Shown: positions 38,991 through 51,446 of the stretch, in pieces
How positions within the stretch are numbered: the stretch's first letter is position 1
Layout: the number at the start of each line of letters is the position of its first letter
Origin: Aristolochia californica
Taxonomy: Eukaryota > Streptophyta > Magnoliopsida > Piperales > Aristolochiaceae
DNA length: 64,000 nucleotides
Assembly: GCA_029961685.1 (NCBI GenBank)
Contig: JARWKL010000015.1
Coordinates: 16,986,801-17,050,800, forward strand
Reading direction: 5' to 3'
The notes under the pieces: generated by a model
The model's database searches: none
Told to the model about the DNA's origin: nothing
Seen by the model: the letters and a program-made list of their open reading frames with translations, nothing else
Program-made: the position numbers and the translations under genes

Positions 38991-41900
38991 AAAAATTCTG
39001 AGAGAGAGAATTCTAAAAAGTATCTGTGATTTTGAAGGATAGGCAAAAAGTGGGGTGTTTGCCTCTGTTAAATATCCATCCACATGATAACTTGAGAATT
39101 ATTTTTTTCTATTCCTTGCAATTTTTATGATCATTAGGTTAATTGCATCTTCAAATGTTTTTGGCTTGCATATTCACCACATTTAAAACATGTTAGGATC
39201 AATTAGAAATCTCTTTCTTATAAAATTCCACATAGCTATTAGGGGTTGTACTAGTGGAATTTCCCAAACTTGGATAACAAAACTTGGGAGATCATTTTTA
39301 GTGCTTGAAATAATTTTCTTCTCTCACATTTATTATAGTTTTGCAATTTTTTTGCATACACGAACTCTAAAATTTTCATTTTGTTATCATTGTTTTGTTT
39401 ACGAGAAAAGTGGGACAAGTTTGGATTTGAAAAAAAATTGAACATCGAAAATGGATATGCACAAATGCTGAGAGAGATAATTCCAAAAAGTATCTGTGAT
39501 TTTTAGGGATAGGCAAAATTGAGTTGTTTGGCTCTGGTAAATATCCAACCACACGTTAACTTGAGAATTTAATTTTTTTCTACTCTGTGCAATTCTTGTA
39601 TTATTAGGTCCTTTGCATCTTCAATATGTTTCTGGCATGTATGTCCACCACATTTGAAACATGTTAGGATCAATTACAAATCTCGTTCTTATAAAATTCT
39701 ACCAAGCTGTTAGGGGTTGTACTAGTGGAATTTCCCAAACAAGGATAAGAAGACTTTGGAGTTCATTTTTAGTACGTGAAATTATTTTCTTCACCTACAT
39801 TTATTATAGTGTTCAATTTTTTTTGCAAACATGAACTCTAAAATTTTCATTTTGTTGTCAATGTTTTGTTTACGAGAAAAGTGGGACAAGTTTGGATTTG
39901 AAAAAAAAATTGACATCCAAAATGAAAATGCACAAATGTTGAGAGAGATAATTCCAAAAAGTATCTGTGATTTTGAAGGATAGGAAAAAATTGGGTTGTT
40001 TGCCTCTTGTAAATATCCAACCACAGGTTAACTTGAGAATTTAATTTTTCTTCTCCTTGAAATTTTTGGAACAATAGGTCATTTGCATCTTCAACAAGTT
40101 TCAGGCATGCGAATCCACGACATTTAAAACATGTTAGGATCAATTAGAAATCTCTTTCTTATAAAATTCCACCAAGCTATTAGGGGTTGTACTAGTGGAA
40201 TTTCCCAAACATGGATAACAAAACTTTGGAGTTCATTTTTAGTGTGTGAAATAATTTTTTTCACTTACATTTATTATAGTTTTCAATTTTTTTTGCATAG
40301 ATGAACTCTAAAATTTAATATTTGTTGTCTTCATTTTGTTTACAAGAAAGGTGGGACAAGTTAGGATTTGAAAAAAAATTGAAAATCCAAAATGGAATTG
40401 TACAAATGCTGGGAGAGATAATTCCAAAAAGTATTTGTGATTATGAAGAATAGGGAAAAAGTGGGTTGTTCGGCTCTGGTAAATATCCAACCACACGCTA
40501 ACTTGAGAATTTAATTTTTTTCTACACCTTGAAATTTTTTTATCATTAGGTCATTTGCATCTTCAACATGTTTCTGGCATGCATGTCCACCACATTGAAA
40601 ACATGTTCGGACCAAATGAAAATCTCTTTCTTATAAAATTCCACCAAGCTATTAGGGGTTGTACTAGAGGAATTTTCCAAACATGGATAACAAAACTTTG
40701 GAGTTCATTTTTAGTGCATGAATTAATTTTCTTCACTTACATTTATTATAGTTTTCAATTTTTTTTGCATAGATAAACTCTAAAATTTTCATTTTGTTTT
40801 CATCATTTTGTTTATGAGAAAAGTGGGACAAGTTTGGATTTGAAAAAAAAATTGAACATCCAAAATGGAAATACACAAATTCTGAGAGAGATAATTAAAA
40901 AAAGTATTTGTGATTTTGAAGGATTGGCAAAAAGTGGGTTGTTTGGCTCTGGTATATATCCAACCACAAGTTAACTTAAAAATTTAATTTTTTTCTGCTC
41001 CATGCAATTTTTTGATCATTAGGTCATTTGTATCTTCAACATGTTTGTGCAATGCATATCAACCACTTTTAAAACATGTTAGGATCAATTAGAAATCTCA
41101 TTCTTATAAAATTCCACCAAGCTATTAGGGGTTGTACTCGTGGAATTTCCCACACATGGATAACAAAAGTTTGGAGATCATTTTTAGTGCGTGAAATAAT
41201 TTTCTTCACTAACATTTATTACTTTTTTAAAATTTTTTTGCATACATGAACTCTAAAATTTTCATTTTTTTGTGATCGTTTTGTTTATGAGAAAAGTGGG
41301 ACAAGTTTAGTTTTGAAAAAAAATTGAACATCCAAAATGGAAATGCAAAAATGCTGAGAGAGATAATTCAAAAAATTATCTGTGATTTTGAAGGATAGGC
41401 AAAAAGTGTGTTGTTTGGCTCGTGTAAAAATCCAACCACACGTTAACTTGAGAATTTTTTTTTTTCTACTCCTTGAAATTTTTGTATCATTAGGTCATTT
41501 GCATCTTCAACATGTTTTTTTCATGCATATCAACCACATTTAAAACATGTTAGGATCAATTATAAATCTCTTTCTTATAAAATTCCACCAAGCTATTAGG
41601 AGTTGTACTAGTGGAATTTCCCAAACATGGATAACAAAACTTTGGAGTTCATTTTTAGTGCGTAAAATAATTTTCTTCACTTACACTTATTTTAGTTTTC
41701 AATTTTTTTTTGCATACATGAACTCTAATATTTTCATTTTGTTGTGATCGTTTTGTTTACGAGAAATGTGGGACAAGTTTGGATTTGAAAAAGAATTGAA
41801 CATCCAAAATGGAAATGCACAAATTCTGAGAGAGAGAATTCAAAATAGTATCTGCGATTTTGAAGGATAGGCAAAAAGTGGGTCGTTTGGCTCCGGTAAA

Positions 41901-42968
41901 TATCCAACCACACGTTAACTAGAGAATTCAATTTTATTCTACTCCTTGAAATTTTCGAATCATTAGGTCATTTGCATCTTCAACATGTTTCTGGTATGCA
42001 TATCCAACTCATTTTAAACATGTTAGGATCAATTAGAAATCTCGTTCTTATAAAATTCTACCAAGCTATTAGGGGTTATACTAGTGGAATTTCCCAAACA
42101 TGCATAACAAAACTTTGGAGTTCATTTATAGTGCATGAAATAATGTTCTTCATTTTAATTTTTTATTCTTTTCAAATTTTTTTGCATACATGAACTCTAA
42201 AATTTTCATTTTGTTGTGATCGTTTTCTTAACGAGAAAAGTGGGACAAATTTGGATTTGAAAAAAAATTGAACATCCAAAATGGAAATACACAAATACTG
42301 AGAGACATAATTCCAAACACTATCTGTGATTTTGACGTATAGGCAAAAAGTGGAATTTTTGGCTTTGGTAAATATCCAACCACACGTCAACTTGAGAATT
42401 TAATTTTTTTCTACTCCTTGAAATTTTTGGATCATTAGGTCATATGCATCTTAAACATGTTTCAAGCATGCATATCCACCACATTTAAAACATGTTAGGA
42501 TCAATTAGAAAACTTGTTCTTATAAAAATCTACCGAGCTATTAGAGGTTGTACTAGTGGAATTTTCCGAACATGGATAACAAAACTTTGGAGTTCATTTT
42601 TAGTGCGAGAAATAATTTTCTTCACTTACTTTTATTATAGTTTTCAATTTTATTTTTCATACATGAACTCTAAAATTTTCATTTTGTTGTCATCGTTTTG
42701 TTTACGAGAAAAGTGGGACAAGTTTAGATTTGAAAAAAAATTGAACATCCAAAATAGAAATGCACAAATGCTGAGAGAGATAATTCCAAAAATTATCTAT
42801 GATTTTGAAGGATAGGAAAAAATTGGCATGTTTGGCTCTGGTAAATATCCAACCACACGTTAACTTGAGGATTTAATTTTTTTCTACTCCTAGAAATTTT
42901 TGGATCATTAGGTCATTTGCTTCTTCAACATGTTTTTGTTATGCATATCCACCACATTTAAAACATGT

Positions 42969-45226
42969 TAGGATGGATTAGAAATCTCTTTCCAATAAAA
43001 TTCCACCAAGCTATTAGGGGTTGTACAAGTGGAATTTACCAAACATGGATAACAAAACTATGGAGTTCATATTTAGAGCGTGTAATAATTTTCTTTACTT
43101 ACATTTATTATAGTTTTCAATTTTTTTTGCATACATGAATTCTATAATTTTCATTTTGGTGGGAACATTTTGTTTACGAGAAAAGTGGGACAAGTTTGGA
43201 TTTGATAAAAAATTGAACATCCAAAATGGAAATGCACAAATGTTGAGAGAGATAATTCAAAAAAGTATCTGTGATTTTGAAGGATAGGCAAAAAGTGGTT
43301 TGTTTGGCTCTGGTAAATATCGAACCACACGTTAACTTGAGAATTAATTTTTTCTACTCCTTGAAATTTTTGGATCGTTAAGTCATTTGCATCTTCAACA
43401 TGTTTCTGGCATGCATATCTTTCAATAAAATTCCACCAAGCTATTACGGGTTGTACTAGTGGAATTTCCCAAACATTGATAACAAAACTTTGGAGTTCAT
43501 TATTAGTGGGTGAAATAATTTTCTTCACTTACATTTATTAGTGTTTTTAATTTTTTTTGCATACTTGACCTCTAAAATTTTCATTTTGTTGTCATTGTTT
43601 TGTTTACGAGAAAAGTGGGTCAATTTTTGATTTGAAAAAAAAAAAATTGAACATCCAAAATGAAAATGCACAAATGCTGAGAGAGATAATTCAGAAAAGT
43701 ATCTGTGATTTTCAAGGATAGGTAAAAAGTGGGTTGTTTGGCTCTAGTAAATATCCAACCACACGTTAACTTGAGAATTTAATTTTTTTCTACTCCGTGA
43801 AATTTTTGGATCATTAGGTCATTTGCATCTTCAACATGTTTCTGGCATGCATATCCATCACCTTTAAAACATATTAGTATCAATTAGAAATGTCTTTCTT
43901 ATAAAATTCCACCAAGCTATTAGGGGTTGTACTAGTGGAATTTCCCAAACATGGATAAGAAAACTTTCGGGTTCCTTTTTAGTGCGTGAAATAATTTTCT
44001 TTACTTATATTTATTACAGTTTTCAATTTTTTTTTTTGCATCCATGAGTTTTTAAATTTTCATTTTGTTGTGATCGTTTTGTTTACGAGAAAAGTGGGAC
44101 GAGTTTGGATTTGAAAAAAAATTGAACATCCGAAATGAAAATGCACAAATGCTGGGGGAGATAATTCCAAAAAGTATCTGTGATTTTGAAGGATAAGAAA
44201 AAATTGGGGTTTTTGCCTCTTGTAAATATCCAACCACACGTTAACTTGAGAATATAATTTTTTCTTCTCCTTGAAATTTTTGGATCATTACGTCATTTGC
44301 ATCTTCAACATGTTTCTGGCATGCATATCCACCACATTTAAAACATGATAGGATCTATTAGAAATCTCTTTCTTATAAAATTCCACCAGGCTATTAGGGG
44401 TTGTACTAGTGGAATTTCCCAAATATAGATAACAAAACTCTGGAGTTCATTTTTAGTGAGCGAAATAATTTTCATCACTTATATTTATTATTGTTTTCAA
44501 ATTTTTTTTCATACATGAACTCTAAAATTTTCATTTTGGTGGGATCGTTTTGTTTACGAGAAAAGTGCAACAAGTTTGGATTTGAAAAAAAATTGAACAT
44601 CCAAAATGGAAATGCACAAATGCTGAGGAGATAATTCAAAAAAGTATCTGTGATTTTGAAGGATAGATAGGCAAAAAGTGGTTTGTTTGGCTCTGGTAAA
44701 TATCGAACCACACGTTAACTTGAGAATTTAATTTTTTCTACTCGAAATTTTTGGATCGTTAGGTCATTTGCATCTTCAACATGTTTCTGGCATGCATATC
44801 TTTCTTATAAAATTCCGCCAAGATATTAGTGGTTGTACTAGTGGAATTTCGCATACATGCATAACAAAACTTTGGAGTTCATTTTTTGTGCGTGATATAA
44901 TTTTCTTCACTTACATTTATTATAGTTTTCAAATTTTTTTACATACATGAACTCTAAAATTTTTATTTTGTTGTGATCGTTTTGTTTACGAGAAAAGTGG
45001 GACGAGTTTGGATTTGAAAAAAACTTGAACATCCAAAATGGAAATGCACAAATGCTGAGAGAGATAATTCCAAAAAGTATCTGTGATTTCGAAGGATAGG
45101 CAAAAAGTGGGTTGTTTGGCTTAGGTAAATATCCAACCACACGTTCACTTGAGAATTTAATTTTTTTCTACTCCTTGAAAATTTTTAATGTTTCTGGCAT
45201 GCATATCCACTACATTTAAAACATGC
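42969..45226 (+). repeat. Three-monomer duplication with a shared deletion
   Basis: A unit of about 1380 bp is present twice. Anchor 42969 pairs with 44349, and the deleted monomer near 43420 pairs with that near 44799. Both copies carry ATTTTGGTGGGA (43153 and 44532), AAATATCGAACCACACG, GGATCGTTA, and the same loss of about 39 bp between GCATGCATATC and TTTC. Confidence 0.82.
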
Positions 45227-46007
45227 TAGGATCAATTAGAAAGATCTTTCTTATAAAATTCCACCATGCTCTTAGGGGTTGTACTAGTGGAATTTCCCAA
45301 ACATGGATAACAAAACTTTGGAGTTCAATTTTAGTGTGTGAAATAATTTGCTTCACTTACATTTATTTTAGTTTTCAATTTTTTTTGCATACTTGATATC
45401 TAAAATTTTCATTTTGTTGTCATCGTTTGGTTTACGAGTAAAGTTGGACAAGTTTGGATTTAAAAAAAAATTTACATCCAAAATGGAAATGCACAAATTC
45501 CGAGAGAGATAATTCAAAATTGTATCTGTGATTTTGAAGGATAGGAAAAAAGTGGGTTGTTTGGCTATGGTAAATATCCAACCTCACGTTAACTAGAGAA
45601 TTTAATTTTTTTCTACTCTGTGCAATTTTTGGATCATTAGGTCATTTGCATCTTCAACAAGTTTCTGGCATGCATATCCACCACATTTAAAACATGTTAG
45701 GATCAATTAGAAATCTCGTTCTTATAAAATTCCACCAAGCTATTAGGGGTTGTACTAGTGGAATTTCCCAAACATGCATAACAAAACTTTGGAGTTCATT
45801 TTTAGTGCGTGAAATAATTACCTGCACTTACATTTATTATAGTTTTAAAATTTTTTTGCATGCATGAACTCAAAAATTTTCATTTTGTTGTGATCGTTTT
45901 GTTTACGAGAAATGTGGGACAAGTTTGGCTTTGAAAAAAATTTTAACATCCAAAATAGAAATGCACAAATGCTGAGAGAGATAATTCCAAAAAGTATCTA
46001 TAATTTC

Positions 46008-46012
46008 GAAGG
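46008..46012. repeat. Left target-site duplication of copia copy 2
   Basis: GAAGG lies immediately before the LTR, within the satellite block that normally reads GATTTTGAAGGATAGG. Confidence 0.75.
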
Positions 46013-46403
46013 TGTTGGAAGATGGGCTCAGGCCCACAAGCTCAAGACAAGAAGCCCACATGTCAAAGGAGTGGCATATGTGTAAAATATGGTACTTTCC
46101 ATAAAGATGGCATAGAAGTGTAAATATGTGTTCCTTTTATGTATTTTGTTTTATCAAGTTGTAGCCCTAAGGGTATTGTAAGACTATAAATAAAGGCATT
46201 GGCTAAGAGGTAGGGCATTGAAACACTCTCCTCTCTTTCCATAAATTCGTCCAGCCCTCATTTTTCTTTTTGACGCAACCCTCTTCTCCCTTAATCCAAA
46301 CTCTCTTCTTCCACGTTCTTCTTCTTCTCTTCTCCTTCTCTCTTCTTCTTCTTCTTCTTTCTTGTTGATCTAAAGTTCCTTTCATGAGATCCTAAATTCT
46401 ACA
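46013..46403 (+). repeat. 5' LTR of copia copy 2
   Basis: This 391-bp LTR starts TGTTGGAAGATGGG and ends CCTAAATTCTACA, with TG...CA termini. It has a TATA-like box near the middle and a CTT-rich polypyrimidine tract downstream. It is the same length as the LTR at 51447. Confidence 0.97.
46185..46192 (+). promoter_or_regulatory. Putative TATA box in 5' LTR of copia copy 2
   Basis: TATAAATA sits in the middle of the LTR and overlaps AATAAA (46189-46194), a possible polyadenylation signal. The motif is conserved in the 3' LTR at 51619-51626. Function is inferred from position. Confidence 0.65.
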
Positions 46404-46415
46404 TGGTATCAGAGC
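46404..46415 (+). other. Primer-binding site of copia copy 2 (initiator-Met tRNA)
   Basis: TGGTATCAGAGC follows the last base of the 5' LTR with no spacer. It matches the complement of the 3' end of plant initiator-Met tRNA. Confidence 0.97.
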
Positions 46416-47308
46416 AAGGAGTTTAGGATCTCTTCATGGAGTTATTATGAAATCTGTTCAAGAAGTTGTAAAAGGAGTTCAGTCATAAAGAGATAAGTTC
46501 ATCATCTTCTTATTTACGTTTTTTTTTTGTTTCCTTTTCTTATTTACATACTCTTTTTCACTGTTTTTCTTTACTTCTTGAATTTTGAGTCACATCAAGT
46601 CAAGATAAATCTTTATATGTTGTAAAGATTTATTTCTATGACTAAATTGATGTTATAATCTTGACTCCTTGTAAATCAATTACAAGAGTGATCAAGATCA
46701 TTTGCTGTTTGCATCTTATTAAGATTGATGGGTGAAATTCAATTACCTTTATGTAATTTGGATCCATCTCATTTGAGGTAGAATTCTAGCACATGTTGCT
46801 GTATCTTCTCCTACTTAAGGTTGCTCATGGGTTTGTGTTATGTTGTTGGATGCCCATTATATGTTTGATGAAATGCCAATAGCCATTTACCCTTTGTAGT
46901 TCCGTTTTTTTTTAACTTCAAAAAATTGAATTTTTTCTTATGTTGAAGTCTCCCATGAGCTAAAGATAAATCTCTTCCAAGTGTCTTGGTTTGTCGTTAA
47001 ATCTTCTCTAAATTTTTGTCTATTGCTCGTTTGTGTTGGAGTTAGGATTAAGGCCTAATCGGTTGCATCTACTTTCTTCTCTTTGTTCTTATGAATACAA
47101 GAGAAGTTGAGTGATGGTTGGATGTTATTATCACTTTCTAAAGTCACAAATTTGTTGATAATTTGGTGTTTTCCCGTGTGAAAGAAATTGGTTCTTGTTC
47201 TCTTTTGTTGGTGATTGATTTGGTCTACGGGTTCTTCAAATTACATAAAGTAATTGTTCTTTGAAGAAGGCCTTTTTCCCTTGACCTCCATATTTTACTT
47301 GCCTCATT
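46416..47308 (+). other. Untranslated leader of copia copy 2
   Basis: This region of about 0.9 kb between the primer-binding site and the gag ATG is T-rich. It has no convincing ORF and no recognisable regulatory motif. It aligns along its length with the leader of copy 1. Confidence 0.8.
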
Positions 47309-48163
47309 ATGGAGATTGGATACAATAGTAATAAGAGTGATATGCTCCGTATTACTACAATTCCACTTAGAGGTCTCTCCAATTACATGAGCTGGTCACA
47401 ATCGGTTCGGAGGGTTCTTATTACTCGTGACCTCTTGAGCCACGTTGTTAACTTTCCTCCGATTGATGAAGAAGATGTGTCCTACCACAAGTGGGTTAAG
47501 GATGATAACATGGTGATAAGTTGGCTCATTAATAGCATGGAAGAGCAGGTGGCCAACAATGTGGTCCACTTGGAAACCGCCAAGAACATATGGGACACTT
47601 GTGCCAAGCTTTACTCAAGCACTGCTTCATTACAAAAAATATATGATGTCTTACAAAACATGCTGCATACGAAACATGGAGATAATATTCATGAATTTTT
47701 GGCACGGTTTTGCGGTCTTCTTCAAGAATGGAAACTAGCTCAGCCATATTCCTCTGATATTGCCGTTCAAGAACGATAAAGAGAAGCTTTGGCAGCAGCC
47801 ATTTGCTTATCGAATATTAAACCATACCTTGAGGTGGTGGCCAAAACTCAACTTCTAAGTTCTTCTGCTCTTCCATCATTTGTTGATATTAGTGCTACAT
47901 TACTTAGGATACTGGATCCATCCCCTCCTTCTCCTATTGATGCTCCATCGGCGATGTTCTCTGGCAACCAGGGAACATCTTCCTCATTCCGAGGACGGGG
48001 CAGAAATATGAGAGGGGGTCGAACTATGAAAGGGGCTGAAAATAGAGCTGGTAGAATGGGTCAGAATTCTTTCCGAACTGAGCCTCAACTTTGCACTTAT
48101 TGTGGTCGTCAGAACCACCTTGTGGCATCATGCTGGAAAATTCATGGCAAGCCTGATTGGGCC
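47309..48163 (+). pseudogene. Gag region of copia copy 2
   Basis: The N-terminal block LRGLSNYMSWSQSVRRVL and the following SWLINSMEEQVANNV...IWDTCAKLY-type segment are typical of plant copia gag (UBN2-like). A serine/arginine/glycine-rich linker precedes the CCHC zinc knuckle at 48092-48133 (CX2CX4HX4C, residues 262-275). The nonsense codon at 47777 splits the region after residue 156, so any protein started at the ATG would be a short capsid fragment lacking the knuckle. Confidence 0.94.
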
Positions 48164-49267
48164 ATAGCTAACCCAGTCTCAGTTAACGTTGAGAAAAATG
48201 AAGATAAGGCTGAATCATCATCTGGAAATGTGACTCTTACGGCTGAGGACTATGCTGCATTTCAGAAAATGAAGTCCTTCATGGAATCATCTATTCCCTC
48301 ATCATCTACTGCTGCTACTACTATTGCCACAGGTATGCTTTCTTCCTCTTCTTCCTCTTCCTCTTGGATCATCGACTCCGGGGCCTCCGAACATCTATCA
48401 GGTAACAAACACTTGTTGCAGTCCTTATCTCCTTGTTATCCTCATAAATTCGTTACTATTGCTGATGGTACCCAAACCAAGGTCCTTGGTAAAGGTTCCT
48501 CCTCTCTTACTTCATCTATTCCCCTTCAAGATGTTTTGTTTGTTCCTCAATTTCCTTTAAATTTGCTCTCGGTTAGCCAATTGACCAAACAATTAAATTG
48601 CTCTATCACCTTCTCACCGTCTTCTTGTGTCTTTCAGGATCTCACTACGAAGTGGGTGATTGGTGGCGGCCATGAAAAGGGGGGTTTGTACTACTTCACT
48701 CTTCCACCATTAGCTGCATTATCTTCCACTACATCTGAGGCCCAACTTTGGCACAACCGACTTGGTCATCCATCTACCCCTTCACTTCGTTCTTTGGTTC
48801 CATCTTTAAAAGGACTTTCTAATATCAGTTGTGAGGTTTGTCAATTAAGTAAACATGTCAGGAGTACATATTCTCCTCGTCTTACAACTACAAGTACTGG
48901 TCCATTTGAGCTAATACATTCTGATGTATGGGGCCCTTTATGTGTCTCAAATATTTCCCAAGTTAAATATTTTGTCATTTTTGTTGATGATTTTACTCGA
49001 CTGACTTGGTTATATCTATTTAAAGAGCGTTCCGAAATTCTTCCTTTGTTTAAAATTTTTCATGCTATGGTCTTGACACAATTTGGGAAGAAAATTCAAA
49101 CCCTTAGATCTGATAATGCTAAGGAATACATGTCTCATGACTTCAAATCATTTTGTGAGAGTAATGGGCTTATTCATCAAACATCATGTGCCTATACTCC
49201 TCAACAAAATGGTGTTGCTGAAAGGAAGAATCGTCATCTTCTTGAAGTTGCTCGGGGCCTCCTCTAA
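48164..49267 (+). pseudogene. Protease and integrase region of copia copy 2
   Basis: The protease active site is DSGA at 48374-48385 (D356), after a serine-rich run. The integrase zinc-binding HHCC domain begins at WHNRLGHP (His at 48752) and closes with CEVC. The catalytic triad is Asp at 48923 (HSDVWGP), Asp at 49112 (RSDNAKEY) and Glu at 49220 (NGVAERKN). The last two are separated by 35 residues, the expected D,D35E spacing. The segment is open from 47780 to 49264 and ends at the TAA of codon 653. Confidence 0.95.
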
Positions 49268-49924
49268 TCCATGAAGGTACCCTATTTCTATTGGCCTCAT
49301 GCTATACTTACAGCATGCTTTCTCATTAATAGGTTACCTTCATCAGTCCTTCATCATAAAACTCCTTACTCTGTGTTATTTAATGGTGAAGATTCTTTTT
49401 CTCTTCCTTTGAAAGTGTTTGGATGTACATGTTTTGTTCATGTTACATCTCCACATAAAAATAAACTTGATCCTCGGTCTATGAAGTGCATTTTTTTGGG
49501 ATACTCTCGCACCCAGAAAGGTTATGTCTGTTACAATCCTACCCTTCGGAGGATGTTTATCTCTAGGGATGTGACTTTCTTTGAGGACACTCCCTTCTAC
49601 TCCTCCCATGATGCTCCTCCAGGATGGACTTGTCCTTCTTCTACTCCTTGTCCGCTTGTGCTGTTCAATCTTGAAGTGGATCCATCCCCTGATACACCGG
49701 CCGTACCTTCACCTGTGGAGTTGTCGGATCCACCCGAGGTAAGTCCTTCTCCTCCTATGTATGGGCCTGAATTTGATACTCGGCCTATTGCTTTAAGAAA
49801 AGAACGTCGCTCCTGTACTACTTCGCATCCTATCTCAAATTTTATGTCTCACCATCGCTTGTCTTCTGAGTGTTTTCAGTTTCTTGCGTCCCTTTCTTCT
49901 ACTTCCATTCCGCAGTCGTATTAG
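49268..49924 (+). pseudogene. Integrase C-terminal and linker region of copia copy 2
   Basis: This open segment lies between stops at 49265 and 49922. It carries the conserved KVFGCTCFVH and KCIFLGYSRTQKGY motifs of the copia integrase C-terminal part. A proline/serine-rich variable linker leading to RT follows. It is in frame with the segments on both sides. Confidence 0.93.
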
Positions 49925-50878
49925 GAGGCCTTGAGACATCCAGGATGGAAGGCGGCTATGGATGAAGAAATGCACGCCTTATACGAAAACCAAACCTGGT
50001 ACTTAACATCACTCCCGAAAGGTAAAAGACCTGTTGGTTGTCGATGGGTTTTTTCGGTGAAACATAATTCGGATGGATCGATTGCTTGTCTTAAAGCTCG
50101 ACTGGTTGCTAAGGGCTATACGCAGTGCTATGGGATAGATTATGAGGAGACCTTCTCTCCTGTTGCAAAATTGAATTCGATACGCATCATCTTATCTATT
50201 ACTGCTAACTCCTCATGGCCCGTCTATCAGTTGGATGTTAAAAATGCTTTTTTAAATGGTGATATCAGTGAGGAAATTTATATGGTTCAACCACCTGGTT
50301 ATGTGGTTGGGGGGGAGTCAGTATGCCGATTAAAAAAGTCTTTATATGGGCTTAAGCAGTCCCCTCGGGCATGGTTTGATAAATTTAGTCAAACACTCCT
50401 ACGGTTTGGTTTTCATCGGTGCTCAGTTGATCATTCCGTATATTATAAAGATATGGTCAAAGGGAAAATATTATTGGTCGTATATGTGGATGATATTATC
50501 TTAACCGGTGATGATGCTTTGAGCATACAAGAGGTGAAACAGATGATATGTCAGGAATTCAAGACTAAAGACCTTGGTATGCTTAAATATTTTTTGGGTA
50601 TAGAAGTTCTTCAATCCAAACATGGGATAATATTGTCTCAAAGGAAATATGTCTTGGATCTCCTTGAAGAAACAAGAATGAAGGGTTGTAGACCAGTTGA
50701 CACACCTATGGATACAAATGTAAAATTATGTGACACAAAAGAAGAAGATATTGATATTGGCAAATATCAAAGACTCGTGGGAAAACTGATTTATCTCACG
50801 GTAACTAGGCCAGACATATCATATGCTGTAAGTCTGGTGAGTCAATTCATGCACAAACCACAAATTACCCACTGGTAG
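49925..50878 (+). pseudogene. Reverse transcriptase region of copia copy 2
   Basis: RT (RVT_2 family) is clear from [48 protein letters not shown] and the catalytic YVDD at 50483-50494. It ends with TRPDISYAVSLVSQF. All catalytic residues are retained, unlike copy 1. The region is bounded by TAG codons at 49922 and 50876. The second falls at the RT/RNase H connection. Confidence 0.96.
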
Positions 50879-51439
50879 GCTTTAGAGAGAATATTACGTT
50901 ATCTAAAAGGAGCTCCAGGAAGAGGATTGCTGTATAAAAAACATGGGCACTTCAACATAGAAGGCTTCTCAGATGCAGATTGGGCTGGATCTCCTGATGA
51001 TAGAAAATCTACATCAGGATATTGTACTTTGGTTGGGGGAAACTTGGTTACATGGAAAAGTAAGAAGCAAAATGTGGTTGCAAGATCTAGCGCCGAAGCA
51101 GAATACAGAGCTATGGCCCATACCGTTAGTGAACTTTTATGGATTAGGACCCTTCTTACCGAACTAGGTTTTTATAAAAAGGGGTCCATGAATCTGCATT
51201 GTGATAATCAAGCAGCCATTCATATCACTTCAAATCCAGTTTTTCATGAAAGAACTAAACACATTGAGGTGGATTGTCATTTTATACGGGAGAAGTTTCA
51301 AGCAGGAATAATCTCTCTCAAACATGTGTCATCTCAAGAGCAAGTGGCTGATATTCTCACTAAACCCGTTACATCTAAAATCCTATCGTTTATATGTGGC
51401 AAACTGCGTATTTATGATGTCTTTTCTCCTCCAGCTTGA
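50879..51439 (+). pseudogene. RNase H region of copia copy 2
   Basis: The RNase H domain has FSDADWAG, SKKQNVVARSSAEAEYRA, LHCDNQAAI and KHIEVDCHFIREK, which together supply the acidic residues D1222, E1263, D1299 and D1322. The C-terminus is VADILTKP followed by about 25 residues. The TGA stop overlaps the polypurine tract. The domain is intact in itself. Confidence 0.95.
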
Positions 51440-51446
51440 GGGGGAG
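51438..51446 (+). other. Polypurine tract of copia copy 2
   Basis: GAGGGGGAG lies directly before the 3' LTR and overlaps the gag-pol stop codon, as in copy 1. It is the presumed plus-strand primer. Confidence 0.92.

Larger units (their letters stand above)
25836..46012 (+). repeat. 472-bp satellite array, middle segment (about 43 monomers)
   Basis: This continues the same satellite in the same orientation and phase between the two retroelements. TAGGATCAA block positions are 26071, 26541, 27123, 27602, 28074, 28550, 29020, 29498, 29968, 30440, 30911, 31383, 31860, 32331, 32803, 33273, 33748, 34213, 34683, 35156, 35629, 35898, 36370, 36842, 37312, 37784, 38254, 38726, 39194, 39665, 40135, 40607, 41080, 41551, 42024, 42496, 42969, 43875, 44349, 45227 and 45698. 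Two further monomers, near 43420 and 44799, have lost the block. This segment holds most of the recognisable higher-order duplications and one strongly divergent subfamily (35.8-39.0 kb). No gene is seen. Confidence 0.97.
47309..51439 (+). pseudogene. Copia gag-pol polyprotein with four internal stops, copy 2
   Basis: This is one frame of 1377 codons from the ATG at 47309 to the TGA at 51437-51439. It encodes gag, protease, integrase, RT and RNase H as a single copia polyprotein with no frameshift. Four in-frame nonsense codons interrupt it: TAA at 47777 (codon 157), TAA at 49265 (codon 653), TAG at 49922 (codon 872) and TAG at 50876 (codon 1190). At the same sites the sister copy keeps sense codons for three (CAA, TAC, CAG). 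The fourth is read as CAG from the conserved HWQ-type context. Catalytic residues are otherwise present: protease D356, integrase D539/D602/E638, RT YVDD 1059-1062, RNase H D1222/E1263/D1299/D1322. Residue numbers count stop codons as positions. The start context and length suit the family. It is inactive as it stands. Confidence 0.95.

Noticed and set aside
46203..46385. Lysine/arginine-rich antisense ORFs in the LTRs (also 51637-51819)
   Set aside because: They are the reverse complement of the CTT-rich polypyrimidine tract of the LTR. Low-complexity translation only.
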